Notes under the pieces: model-generated
Told to the model about the DNA's origin: nothing
Seen by the model: only the letters and a program-made list of their open reading frames with translations
Databases searched by the model: none
Assembly: GCF_000762845.2 (NCBI RefSeq)
Contig: NZ_JRMQ02000002.1
Span: 62,001 to 126,000, forward strand
From: Helicobacter japonicus
Lineage (GTDB): Bacteria > Campylobacterota > Campylobacteria > Campylobacterales > Helicobacteraceae
DNA length: 64,000 bases
Direction: 5' to 3'
Program-made: the position numbers and the translations under genes
Part shown: positions 36,008 through 45,021 of the stretch, one piece after another
Layout: each line of letters begins with the position of its first letter
How positions within the stretch are numbered: position 1 is the stretch's first letter

Positions 36008-38383
36008 ATGAATAAACAAGTCAGTATGAATTTTGCCAAAGTGAATTTATGGCATTTAGGCGTCGCAATAGGCGTTTTTGCTTTATTGTTGGGTATGTTA
36101 AGAATCTTTGGCTGGAGTGAGCCGGAGGTATATCCACAGATTCAAAAGGATATTTTCTTAACCATCAATTCGCTTTGGTCCAATGTCCCATCTCTCACAC
36201 ACAATCTTACCCAACTCGGTGATGCAAGTGTAGCATTCGCACTCTTGCTAGGGTTTTCACTCATCGCACCTAAGCTTTGGGAAGCACTCATAGCAAGCTC
36301 CTTACTTTCTCTTGTGCTTTCTACATTGTTCAAGACAATCTATGCAATGCCGCGTCCAGCACGTGCTTTTGACCAATACTTTAATATCATTGGTGAGCGA
36401 CTCACAGGCGCAAATAGCCTACCATCAGGGCATTCGATTACTATATTCACAATACTTTCTGTGCTACTTTTTGCTTTTATGCCAAGCTTGCGCAAATGGC
36501 GTTTGCCTTTTATCATAGGTATCACTCTCTTAGGTGTATTCGTGGGACTTTCACGCGTGGGCGTGGGAGCACACTATCCGCTAGATGTCCTTGTGGGCGC
36601 ATCTCTTGGGTGTGTGTGCGGAGTCTTTGGTGTGCTTGTGGCTGGTAAGACGCGTATTTTTGCTTGGCTAGATTCACGTTTTGGTTTGCTTGTTTTCGCT
36701 ACTTTGGGTGGAGTTGCTGTCGTGATGGCGATTCAAAATATCAGCAAATATAATCTTTTGGTGTTTTATCTTGCACTTATTTGTGCATTAGGCTGCTTAT
36801 TTATGATACTCCATAAATATTTTACTAACACTCAAAGATTAGATTTACAATATACCCCCCCTAGAGCTAATCCTATCGCCTTTATTTTCGTCATCTCTGC
36901 ACTTCAAGTAGCATTTTTCCATTTTCCTTTTTTAGGATTTGTGCAGACAAATCTCGCTTTAGATTCACTCAATGCAATTGTGCTGTTTGTCTCACTCGTG
37001 CTATTTTTGTTCGCACTTACTACACTTATGCCACTCTTATTAGCACTCATCTCTTTCAATCTCACCAAAATATGGTTCGCAATTATCTCAATCACAAACG
37101 CCATAGCGGTGTATTTCGTCTCTGTATATGGAGTGTTTTTGGATAAAACGATGATGGGTAATCTCTTTAATACAAACCCAGCAGAAGCAGGAGAATTTCT
37201 ATCTTTAAAAATGGCACTCTATATAGTTATACTAGGTCTCCTCCCAGCGTGCTTTCTGCTCTTTGAAAAGGTGGCAAGACCTACGCGCAAATCACTTGCT
37301 AAGAGCTTAGGCTTGATATTTTTTACGCTTATTGTGCTTACTGGAGTTAATTTTCAAAATCTATTGTGGCTTGATAAATACTCTAAACAACTTGGCGCAC
37401 TTATTATGCCTTGGTCATATATAGGTAACTCGGTGCGGTATTTTCAAGGGGAACTAGCAAAAAACAAAAAAGAGATTCCACTCCCTGATGCACACATTGC
37501 AAATGACAAAAAATCTGTAGTCGTGCTCGTAATTGGTGAATCTGCACGTGCAAAAAACTTCTCGCTCTATGGTTACTCACGCAATACCAATCCCCTCCTT
37601 TTAGAAGTATCAGGACTTCGACATTTTTATGCAAAATCAAGCACGACATACACGAGCGCATCTGTGAAAAATATGCTTTCATACAAGGATAGCACGAATC
37701 TATATGAGATATTGCCAAACTATCTTGCACGCACTGGAGTAGATGTGATGTGGCGTTCGACAAATTGGGGTGAGCCTCCGCTTCACCTACCCAGTGAAGA
37801 TATTATGCGATATTCGCAACTTGCAGAGAAATATATCCATCTTAATGATAACTACGAGTCTGCACTTGTAGCCGGACTAACTGAAGACATTGAGTTAGCA
37901 AAATCGCCCAAAGTGCTTATTGTCATTCATACAAGCACGAGCCATGGACCAACATATTATAAGAAATACCCTCCTCAATTTGAAATCTTTACGCCTGTGT
38001 GCAAAAGTGTCGAACCAAAGGGATGCTTACAGAGTGAAATTATCAATGCGTATGATAATACAATCCTCTATACTGATTTTTTATTGCACTCAATCATTAG
38101 TCAGTTAAGCAAACTTGATAAATACGAAAGCACAATGATTTATGTAAGTGATCACGGCGAGAGCTTGGGTGAAAATGGTGTATATATGCACGGGATACCA
38201 TTAGCATTTGCGCCAAAGGAGCAATATGAAATACCATTTTTTGTGTGGAGTTCTAATGCTAGTAGAATTAAAGATTTGAATGAAGCAACACACTTTCATA
38301 TTTTTCATAGTGTTTTGACATTTTTAGGTGTGAAGAGTGAAGTGCTTGATGAAAAGATGAGCATATTTACTAAGGAGGAATAG
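36008..38383 (+). CDS. Fused lipid A 1-phosphatase (LpxE-like) and phosphoethanolamine transferase (EptA-like)
   Basis: One polypeptide of 791 residues carrying two lipid A modification enzymes. Residues about 1-240 are a PAP2 phosphatase with all three motifs: K-x6-RP (KTIYAMPRP, near 110), PSGH (near 138) and SR-x5-H-x3-D (near 180). After a linker near 282-290 follows an EptA-type protein: several membrane helices (about 295-475), then the periplasmic sulfatase-like domain with GESARAKNFSLYGY near 510, the Thr nucleophile region STTYTSAS near 540, SDHGESLGENGVYMHG near 720. In H. pylori these are two adjacent genes acting in sequence at the lipid A 1-position. ATG 36008 is preferred; ATG 36026 is possible. 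Confidence 0.88.
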   Translation: MNKQVSMNFAKVNLWHLGVAIGVFALLLGMLRIFGWSEPEVYPQIQKDIFLTINSLWSNVPSLTHNLTQLGDASVAFALLLGFSLIAPKLWEALIASSLLSLVLSTLFKTIYAMPRPARAFDQYFNIIGERLTGANSLPSGHSITIFTILSVLLFAFMPSLRKWRLPFIIGITLLGVFVGLSRVGVGAHYPLDVLVGASLGCVCGVFGVLVAGKTRIFAWLDSRFGLLVFATLGGVAVVMAIQNISKYNLLVFYLALICALGCLFMILHKYFTNTQRLDLQYTPPRANPIAFIFVISALQVAFFHFPFLGFVQTNLALDSLNAIVLFVSLVLFLFALTTLMPLLLALISFNLTKIWFAIISITNAIAVYFVSVYGVFLDKTMMGNLFNTNPAEAGEFLSLKMALYIVILGLLPACFLLFEKVARPTRKSLAKSLGLIFFTLIVLTGVNFQNLLWLDKYSKQLGALIMPWSYIGNSVRYFQGELAKNKKEIPLPDAHIANDKKSVVVLVIGESARAKNFSLYGYSRNTNPLLLEVSGLRHFYAKSSTTYTSASVKNMLSYKDSTNLYEILPNYLARTGVDVMWRSTNWGEPPLHLPSEDIMRYSQLAEKYIHLNDNYESALVAGLTEDIELAKSPKVLIVIHTSTSHGPTYYKKYPPQFEIFTPVCKSVEPKGCLQSEIINAYDNTILYTDFLLHSIISQLSKLDKYESTMIYVSDHGESLGENGVYMHGIPLAFAPKEQYEIPFFVWSSNASRIKDLNEATHFHIFHSVLTFLGVKSEVLDEKMSIFTKEE
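36855..36861 (+). repeat. C7 homopolymer at the LpxE/EptA junction
   Basis: Seven consecutive C within codons ACC CCC CCT (Thr-Pro-Pro, residues 283-285). An added C reads ACC CCC CCC TAG and ends the protein at once after the phosphatase part; loss of a C shifts frame and stops about 17 codons on. Confidence 0.8.
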
Positions 38384-38442
38384 CAAATTTTTGTATAATT
38401 TTTCATTTTTGGTAAAAACTTCACACAAACAATAAATATAAA

Positions 38443-38503
38443 ATCAACAATGCACAATACCTCCTCAATACTTTGTTGATATTTTTCATTATTATGTGCA
38501 TTG
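38443..38503 (+). other. Two mutually exclusive hairpins in the gap before the alcohol dehydrogenase gene
   Basis: ATCAACAA (38443-38450) is inverted at TTGTTGAT (38473-38480), and CAATGCACA (38448-38456) at TGTGCATTG (38495-38503). The left arms share CAA, so only one stem can form at full length. A TATAAT at 38394-38399, just after the previous stop codon, could drive transcription across them. Confidence 0.45.
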
Positions 38504-38507
38504 CCTC

Positions 38508-38538
38508 TTGACAGATACTAGGTATCAAGTTTTATAAT
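38508..38538 (+). promoter_or_regulatory. Consensus promoter with 19-base spacer and internal dyad
   Basis: TTGACA (38508-38513) and TATAAT (38533-38538) are both perfect but 19 bases apart. The dyad GATAC-TAG-GTATC fills 38514-38526. This long-spacer plus dyad layout is typical of promoters activated by MerR-family regulators. Start would be near 38545, giving a leader of about 45 bases with AAAGGAG before the start codon. Confidence 0.65.
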
Positions 38539-38589
38539 TGCATTCATAGAATCTTTTGGATTCAAAAATGTATTTAAAAGGAGTAATTG

Positions 38590-39687
38590 ATGCTATTAAA
38601 AGAGAATTTGACACAAGCAAACACAGGAGAGAGAATCACTGCAAAAGGTTACGCCGTAGCGCACAAAAGCGATACCTTTAAGCCCTTTAGCTTTTCGCGC
38701 CACGCACTTGGCGCAAACGATATTTTGATTGAGATTCTATTTGCTGGAATCTGCCATAGCGATATTCATAGTGCGCGGGAGGAATGGCATAAAGGCATTT
38801 TTCCAATGGTGCCCGGACACGAAATTGCTGGACGCGTGGTTGCAGTAGGGAGCAAGGTGAGCAAATTCAAAGTGGGCGATTATGCAGGGGTAGGCTGTAT
38901 GGTAAATTCTTGCGGCGAGTGTGAGGCGTGTAAAAGAAGTCAAGAGCAATTTTGTGAAAATGGCAAATGCGTCTTTACCTATGATTGCCACGATTGTTTT
39001 CACAATAATGAACCCACTTATGGCGGGTATTCCAATAATATCGTGGTGAGTGAGAAATTTGCAGTCAATGTCCCACAAGATGCGCCACTTGAAAAAGTCG
39101 CTCCTTTGCTTTGTGCTGGAATCACGACTTATTCGCCGATTAAATTTAGCAATGTCAAGGCGGGAGATAAAGTTGCGGTAGCTGGATTTGGCGGGCTAGG
39201 CGTGATGGCTTTAAAATACGCGCTCAAAATGGGCGCGGAAGTGAGCGTGTTTGCACGCAATAAAAACAAAGAAAAAGAAGCACTAGAGCTAGGAGCAAAG
39301 GCACTTTATACTGATACAAATGGCGTAAAGGAAAAATTTGATTTTATCCTCTCCACGATTCCAACCGCTTATGATGTGAATGCTTATGCGGAATTGCTCA
39401 AGTTTGGCGGAGAAATGGCGATTGTAGGTTTGCCACCAGCAAATGAGAATCTTAGCGTTAATGTAGCGCGCCTTGTCTTTGCCGCGGGTAAAAAAGTCTA
39501 TGGTTCGCTGATTGGCGGAATGAAAGAGACGCAAGAAATGCTTGATTTTTCGCTCAAGCACAAAATTTATCCTGAAACAGAAGTTATCTCTGTGGAGCAA
39601 ATCAATGAGGCTTATGAGAATCTTACAAGTGGCAAGGCAAAATTCCGCTATGTAATTGATATGAGTAGTATGAAGGGGCAGGAATAG
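38590..39687 (+). CDS. Zinc-dependent NAD(P) alcohol/aldehyde dehydrogenase (cinnamyl-ADH/YahK type)
   Basis: Medium-chain dehydrogenase of 365 residues. Catalytic zinc ligands are CHSDIH near 55 and GHE near 78; the structural zinc cysteines sit in CGECEACKRSQEQFC near 110-125; an additional Cys/His-rich stretch CVFTYDCHDCFHNN follows. The Rossmann motif is GFGGLGVMALK near 205. The family reduces aldehydes with NADPH. ATG 38590 follows AAAGGAG. Compared with its neighbours it is G+C-richer and rich in gcg/cgc codons, which may point to transfer. Regulated probably through the dyad promoter upstream. Confidence 0.9.
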   Translation: MLLKENLTQANTGERITAKGYAVAHKSDTFKPFSFSRHALGANDILIEILFAGICHSDIHSAREEWHKGIFPMVPGHEIAGRVVAVGSKVSKFKVGDYAGVGCMVNSCGECEACKRSQEQFCENGKCVFTYDCHDCFHNNEPTYGGYSNNIVVSEKFAVNVPQDAPLEKVAPLLCAGITTYSPIKFSNVKAGDKVAVAGFGGLGVMALKYALKMGAEVSVFARNKNKEKEALELGAKALYTDTNGVKEKFDFILSTIPTAYDVNAYAELLKFGGEMAIVGLPPANENLSVNVARLVFAAGKKVYGSLIGGMKETQEMLDFSLKHKIYPETEVISVEQINEAYENLTSGKAKFRYVIDMSSMKGQE

Positions 39688-39727
39688 ACATTAAGTCAAA
39701 TTTAATCGCCCTTAAAGCATATCGTAT

Positions 39728-39771
39728 TATACTTTTGTGCCTAAGTATAAAGCCTAAGAATTGGGGGCACA
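39728..39771 (+). promoter_or_regulatory. Promoter and repeats before the methyltransferase gene
   Basis: TATACT (39728-39733) could be a -10 box. It is followed by an inverted pair TGTGCC/GGCACA (39736-39741, 39766-39771) and two direct copies of GCCTAAG (39739-39745, 39752-39758). These sit at the expected transcription start, where a control protein could bind. Confidence 0.35.
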
Positions 39772-39792
39772 CTCTATTTGTAAGGTTACACA

Positions 39793-41001
39793 ATGAACAT
39801 CATCGTGCAACACGATATAGAATCTCTCTTTAGCATATATGATAATTTAAACAAAGATAACTCTCACAAATTAAGTAATGATGATATTTGCACCCCTATG
39901 GAGTGTGTCAAAACTATGCTTGATTATATTCCAAAGCACTTTTGGCAACAAGAAAACATAAGGGTGCTAGACCCCTGCTGTGGCAATGGCAATTTTGGCG
40001 CATATGCGATGTTCAAAACAGATATAAAAAACATATACTTTAATGAAATCAATAAAAAACGCCTACAAAATTGCAAAAATATACTCAATCCACCAAATAT
40101 AAGTAATTATGATTTTTTAGGCATAGAATCTCACATTTTGGGTCATTTTGATTTGATAATGGCAAATCCTCCCTATTCTGGTGGAGGGAATAAAAATCGC
40201 TCAATGTCTAATAAATTTATAGAATCCAGCATTGAAAAACTCAACGACAAAGGTTATCTCTGCTTTGTAACACCAAATAATTATATGACTTATAATAACA
40301 ATAACACCACTTTAAAAAAGCTACTTAGTCTTGGTTCTTTTTTAGTGATTGATAATGATGCGAAAAAATATTTTAAGGGCATTGGAAGTTCATTTAGTAT
40401 TATGATATGGCAAAAGGGTGTGAATAATCATAAAACAACAATTATCAATAATTATCTGCTAAAAGATATTCAACACAACATTACAATCCCAAAAGATTTA
40501 CCATTTTTGCCACTTTATATTTCACAAAATATATTAAATCTCGTTCAAAAATTAATATCAAAAACACCAAATAATTTTACTTATCGCTGCGATTTACATA
40601 ACTTTACGCAAAAGGCTTTTTTAAGTGATACGCAAGATAACACCTATAAATACCGCACGATTCACACGCCTAGAAAAACCCGCTATGCAAGTAAAAAGCA
40701 AGATATTTATGATAAGCATATAATCATCATTCCATTATCAACCTACTTTATCCCCTATATTGAATCTAAAACAAATACAACGCAATCTGTGGGGTATTTT
40801 GCTTTTGAATCTAAAAAAGAGGCGAGTGATTATTTAAAAATATTAAATAAACCACATTTTAAAGTCCTTATCCACCTCACTCGCTATGGTAATTTCAACA
40901 ATATAATGGTTTTAAAACATTTGGCATTTGATAAACAAATAACGCTCGATTCATATCAAACAAAAGACATAGAAAAGCTGCATAAGAAAATGGTATATTA
41001 A
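39793..41001 (+). CDS. Orphan adenine-specific DNA methyltransferase
   Basis: Predicted N6-adenine methyltransferase. The SAM-binding motif I is LDPCCGNGNFG near residue 58 and catalytic motif IV is NPPYSGGG near 124, in the gamma order (I before IV). The second half (about 200-402) is Asn/Lys-rich, probably target recognition. The protein is 402 residues, without nuclease or helicase motifs, and no restriction gene is adjacent, so it is either solitary or a remnant of a type II/IIG system. Very A+T-rich codon use compared with the preceding dehydrogenase; likely acquired. Converges on murD. Confidence 0.82.
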   Translation: MNIIVQHDIESLFSIYDNLNKDNSHKLSNDDICTPMECVKTMLDYIPKHFWQQENIRVLDPCCGNGNFGAYAMFKTDIKNIYFNEINKKRLQNCKNILNPPNISNYDFLGIESHILGHFDLIMANPPYSGGGNKNRSMSNKFIESSIEKLNDKGYLCFVTPNNYMTYNNNNTTLKKLLSLGSFLVIDNDAKKYFKGIGSSFSIMIWQKGVNNHKTTIINNYLLKDIQHNITIPKDLPFLPLYISQNILNLVQKLISKTPNNFTYRCDLHNFTQKAFLSDTQDNTYKYRTIHTPRKTRYASKKQDIYDKHIIIIPLSTYFIPYIESKTNTTQSVGYFAFESKKEASDYLKILNKPHFKVLIHLTRYGNFNNIMVLKHLAFDKQITLDSYQTKDIEKLHKKMVY

Positions 41002-41050
41002 TAAAGATTAAAAAACGATAAGCCATTTTAATGGCATTATGAATTAGATT

Positions 41051-42334
41051 CTACTCCCGCAGAGCAAGTTGCGTAAAAATCTCTCCTCGCTCTTTATATG
41101 AGCTAAATTGGTCTAAACTTGCAGCAGCAGGAGAGAGAAGCACAACATCTTTTGCATCAAATGCGCGTTTATTGTGAATTGCATTCATCGCATTATGCAG
41201 ATTCTCACAAGCCGTTATAGGAATCTCATAACTTTGTGCGAAGTTTATTAAACGCTCCTCATTTGAACCAATGCTAAAAATCTCAATATCCTTGCCTCGC
41301 ATAAAATCAAAAAGTGGAGTAAGGTTTGCACCCTTATCATCACCCCCAAGAATCAGCATAATATGTGTATGAGCATAACGTGCAATAGCAGCAATAGTGG
41401 CATCAACATTTGTGCCTTTGCTGTCATCAACCCATAAGCGATTGTGTTTATCATAAAACTCTGCAATTCTGTGCGAACCAATATGAAATGTATTTAAAAG
41501 TGCGATATTATCTGCACTAAATGCATATTTAGCAATACTAAGGGCTAAAGTAGCATCAAGCAAAAAAGGTTCTTTAAAGTGGATATTCTGAATGTGAATA
41601 TCACATTTTTGAGCCAAATCGTGTGCAGATTCATAAGTAACAAGTGTGCCATTAAAATCTTTTACAAAAGAATGATATGCAAGTTCAGCTGGAATAATGG
41701 CAAAAGTTTTAGAATCCATACATTGAAGCGGACTAAGTTTATCTTCGATGTAGTTTTCAAAGCTGCCGTGCCAACTAATATGGTCTTCTTTCACAGGTAG
41801 AAGTGCGTAAATTTGAGGATATGCCTTATGCGTATAATGCAAGGTAAAAGAGCTTGTCTCAAGCACCCATACTTTAGGTTTTTGCCTATAAAGTTGTGCA
41901 AGAGGTGTGCCAATATTGCCACCACTTTGTGCGCCAAAAGGCTCTAATAAAAGAGTAGTCATTTCTGTGGTGGTAGTTTTACCATTTGTGCCACTAATCC
42001 ATATCATAAAAGGCATTTGCATCTTATTATTTGTGCCATTCGCGCCATTTTTTTGTGAATCTTCTAGCAAAAGATTTGCAAAATAGTCATACTCACTCAC
42101 AAGATTCTGTGCTTTTTGCACTAAAGGGTGAAATGGAGGAATACCCGGACTTAGAATCTCCATATCACTTTGAGCAGGACTAAAATGAGATGAAGGAAGC
42201 AAAGTATTGCCATAATCATCAGTTTTCATATTTTCAAACTTATCATCATAAATACAAAGTTTATGCCCTTGTGCATTCAAAAAAGCTACAAGAGGCGTTG
42301 TTGTAACGCCATAACCAAAAATACTTATACGCAT
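41051..42334 (-). CDS. murD: UDP-N-acetylmuramoylalanine-D-glutamate ligase
   Basis: Adds D-Glu to UDP-MurNAc-L-Ala in peptidoglycan synthesis. The ATP loop SGTNGKTTTTEM is near residue 115, followed by NIGTPLAQLY near 142, LPVKEDHISWHGSFENY near 183, the Asp/Lys-containing VDDSKGTN near 303 and LLSPAAASLDQF near 400. The 427 residues are a little short at the N-terminal domain but complete. It follows mraY by 10 bases with the ribosome site AAAAGGG overlapping the gap. Confidence 0.95.
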   Translation of the reverse strand: MRISIFGYGVTTTPLVAFLNAQGHKLCIYDDKFENMKTDDYGNTLLPSSHFSPAQSDMEILSPGIPPFHPLVQKAQNLVSEYDYFANLLLEDSQKNGANGTNNKMQMPFMIWISGTNGKTTTTEMTTLLLEPFGAQSGGNIGTPLAQLYRQKPKVWVLETSSFTLHYTHKAYPQIYALLPVKEDHISWHGSFENYIEDKLSPLQCMDSKTFAIIPAELAYHSFVKDFNGTLVTYESAHDLAQKCDIHIQNIHFKEPFLLDATLALSIAKYAFSADNIALLNTFHIGSHRIAEFYDKHNRLWVDDSKGTNVDATIAAIARYAHTHIMLILGGDDKGANLTPLFDFMRGKDIEIFSIGSNEERLINFAQSYEIPITACENLHNAMNAIHNKRAFDAKDVVLLSPAAASLDQFSSYKERGEIFTQLALRE

Positions 42335-42344
42335 AACAGCCCTT

Positions 42345-43424
42345 TTAACGAATTTTAAGACTTAAAAGTGCAATAAGATTTGCTAAAATTGCAATAATCC
42401 AAAAGCGCACAATAATTTTATTTTCCGCCCAACCACGCACTTCAAAATGGTGATGAATGGGTGCCATAGCAAAAATACGCTTTTTGCGGTATTTGTAACT
42501 CCCCACTTGTAAAATCACAGAAAGTGCCTCAATAACAAAAATAATGCCTATAAGAATAAGCAAAACTTCATTATTTGACACAATCGCCATAAAAGCTATA
42601 AACGCTCCAATAGCAAGACTTCCGCTATCTCCCATAAAAACTTGCGCAGGGTGGCAGTTATACCACAAAAATCCAAAAAGCGCACCAATAAGAGCAACAG
42701 ATAAGATAACCAATTCTCCGCTATCTACAACTTTAGGCCACAACAAATATCCAGAGAATCCAGCGTGTCCAGCAACATATACAAAAACAGAGAGTGAAAA
42801 AAGCGCACAAATACTAGGAATGGTAGCCAATCCATCAAGTCCATCAGTAATATTTACAGCATTACTTGTAGCTAAAAATACGAGAATCCAAAAACATAGT
42901 GCGATAATTGGAATATGGGCGATAGTAAAAGCACCCATATCAAAAAGCGGATATTTCATAAAAGGCAAATAAAAATTTGTATTATGCCCAATGTATAACA
43001 GCGCAGACGCAATAAGAAATGACATAATAAAAAGCAAAAAGAATTTCATTTTTGCACTCATACCTGCATTATTTTTGGCTGAAATTTTCATATAATCATC
43101 TCTTGCACCAATAAGCCCAAAACCCACAATGCAAAAAAATCCGAGCAAAACATAGGGATTAAACAGATTCGCACAAAACAAAGAAGCACACAACATACTT
43201 ACAATAAAAACTATACCGCCCATTGTAGGGGTATTTTTTTTACCCTCGTGTGCTGCAACATAAGTTGAAATAGGCTGATTTGCTTTTTTTGCTTTTGCCC
43301 ATTTGATAAAATAAGGCATAAGTGTAATACTAAATACAAAAGCACAAAAAAATGCTAATCCTGCACGAAAAGTGATATAAGAAAAAATATTAATACCAAA
43401 ATATTGATAAAGCCAATATAGCAT
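42345..43424 (-). CDS. mraY: Phospho-MurNAc-pentapeptide translocase
   Basis: Integral membrane enzyme forming lipid I. 359 residues and about ten helices; conserved loops include KKNTPTMGG near 65, ARDDYMKIS near 105 with catalytic Asp pair, [10 protein letters not shown] near 190, and [10 protein letters not shown] near 265, plus the HHHFE motif near 325. It leads the mraY-murD pair, divergent from gpmI. AAGGAATTT precedes the ATG. Confidence 0.97.
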   Translation of the reverse strand: MLYWLYQYFGINIFSYITFRAGLAFFCAFVFSITLMPYFIKWAKAKKANQPISTYVAAHEGKKNTPTMGGIVFIVSMLCASLFCANLFNPYVLLGFFCIVGFGLIGARDDYMKISAKNNAGMSAKMKFFLLFIMSFLIASALLYIGHNTNFYLPFMKYPLFDMGAFTIAHIPIIALCFWILVFLATSNAVNITDGLDGLATIPSICALFSLSVFVYVAGHAGFSGYLLWPKVVDSGELVILSVALIGALFGFLWYNCHPAQVFMGDSGSLAIGAFIAFMAIVSNNEVLLILIGIIFVIEALSVILQVGSYKYRKKRIFAMAPIHHHFEVRGWAENKIIVRFWIIAILANLIALLSLKIR

Positions 43425-43499
43425 AACAAATTCCTTCTTCCGCCTTCAGCAAAGCTGGGGAGTTTTGGTTTGAGTTAATGAAAGGTTTTGGATTTTAGC

Positions 43500-43505
43500 T
43501 ACAAT
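43500..43505 (+). promoter_or_regulatory. Probable -10 box for gpmI
   Basis: TACAAT in the 115-base divergent gap between mraY and gpmI, giving a start near 43512 and a leader of about 28 bases that contains AAAGGAG. The upstream tract is T-rich without an obvious -35. Confidence 0.45.
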
Positions 43506-43539
43506 TAGTTAATATAAATCCCTTATTAAAGGAGTGCCT

Positions 43540-45012
43540 ATGAAAACGATTCTTGTAATTACCGATGGCATCGGATATAGCCAAAAAACACAATATAATG
43601 CTTTTTTTCACGCAAAAAAACCAACTTATGACTATCTTTTTAAAAATGTTCCTTATGCAATGATTGATACTTTTGGGCTAAGCGTAGGCTTACCTGAAGG
43701 GCAAATGGGAAATTCTGAAGTAGGGCATATGTGCATTGGTTCAGGGCGCATACTCTATCAAGATTTAGTGAAAATCTCCCGTGCGATAGAAAAGAATGAA
43801 TTAGGCGAAAATCCTGCACTTTTACAAACCTGTAATGACACAAAAGTCGTGCATTTATGTGGATTACTAAGTGATGGAGGTGTGCATTCTCATATCTCAC
43901 ATTTTAAAGCACTTGCACAGATTTTAAATGCACAGGGTAAAAAAGTTTATTTGCACCTTATCACTGATGGACGCGATGTTTTACCCCAAAGTGCAAATGA
44001 TTTTATAGCCCAAATGGAAAAAATCTGTAATGAAAATATATCTATTGCAAGTATTGCTGGAAGATTCTATGCTATGGATAGAGACAAACGTTGGGATAGG
44101 GTGCAAAAAGCCTATGAGGTGCTGACAACAGGGGCAAATCCTACTACATTATCTCCACAAGAATATGTGCGTTCTCTCTATAAAGAAGGTATTTTTGATG
44201 AGTTTATTATTCCCGCAAGTTTTGGTGGATTTAAGGGCATAAATGATAACGAATCTTTTATATTTATTAATTTTCGATCCGATAGGGCACGTGAAATTGT
44301 TGATTGTTTAGGGAATCCACATTTTGATGGATTCAAACGCAGTCGCGTGGTAAAATGTAAAATCGCCACGATGACAGAATATGACGCTACCTTTCCCTAT
44401 CCGATTCTCTTCCCTAAACAAAAGGTAGAAAATACTCTTGCTGAAATTATTTCTGCACATAACTTAAGACAGCTTCACACTGCAGAAACTGAAAAATATG
44501 CTCATATAACATTTTTTCTTAATGGTGGGCGTGAGGAGAAATTTAGTGGTGAAAAACGCGTGCTTATCCCCTCTCCTGATGTCAAAACTTATGATTTACT
44601 CCCCCAAATGAGCGCAGAAAAAGTTGGTGATGAAGTGCTAAAAGGCATAGAGGAGGGTTATGACTTTATAGTTGTAAATTTTGCAAATGGCGATATGGTA
44701 GGGCATACAGGGAATTTTGATGCAGCCATTAGTGCGGTAGAAGCGGTAGATAAACAATTAGGTCGTATTATAGAATCTGCCAAGAATCATCATTATGCTT
44801 TATTTATCACAAGCGACCACGGAAATTGCGAAGAAATGAGAGATGAAGCAGGAAATATTCTCACAAATCATACGATTGGGCAAGTGTGGTGCTTCTGTCT
44901 TGCTGATAATGTAACAAAACTCAATGATGGCGGATTAAACAATATTGCTCCGAGTGTGCTAAAAATAATGGGATTGCCCATTCCTCAAGAAATGGATAAG
45001 CCTTTATTCTAG
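43540..45012 (+). CDS. gpmI: 2,3-bisphosphoglycerate-independent phosphoglycerate mutase
   Basis: Interconverts 3- and 2-phosphoglycerate using two Mn ions. 490 residues. The N-terminal metal Asp lies in VITDGIGY, the phosphoserine nucleophile in [10 protein letters not shown] near 60, substrate residues in DGRDVLPQS near 145 and RSDRARE near 250, and the second metal set in [12 protein letters not shown] near 390 and [10 protein letters not shown] near 430. ATG 43540 follows AAAGGAG; a GTG two codons upstream is not needed. Confidence 0.97.
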   Translation: MKTILVITDGIGYSQKTQYNAFFHAKKPTYDYLFKNVPYAMIDTFGLSVGLPEGQMGNSEVGHMCIGSGRILYQDLVKISRAIEKNELGENPALLQTCNDTKVVHLCGLLSDGGVHSHISHFKALAQILNAQGKKVYLHLITDGRDVLPQSANDFIAQMEKICNENISIASIAGRFYAMDRDKRWDRVQKAYEVLTTGANPTTLSPQEYVRSLYKEGIFDEFIIPASFGGFKGINDNESFIFINFRSDRAREIVDCLGNPHFDGFKRSRVVKCKIATMTEYDATFPYPILFPKQKVENTLAEIISAHNLRQLHTAETEKYAHITFFLNGGREEKFSGEKRVLIPSPDVKTYDLLPQMSAEKVGDEVLKGIEEGYDFIVVNFANGDMVGHTGNFDAAISAVEAVDKQLGRIIESAKNHHYALFITSDHGNCEEMRDEAGNILTNHTIGQVWCFCLADNVTKLNDGGLNNIAPSVLKIMGLPIPQEMDKPLF

Positions 45013-45021
45013 GATAAAAAA

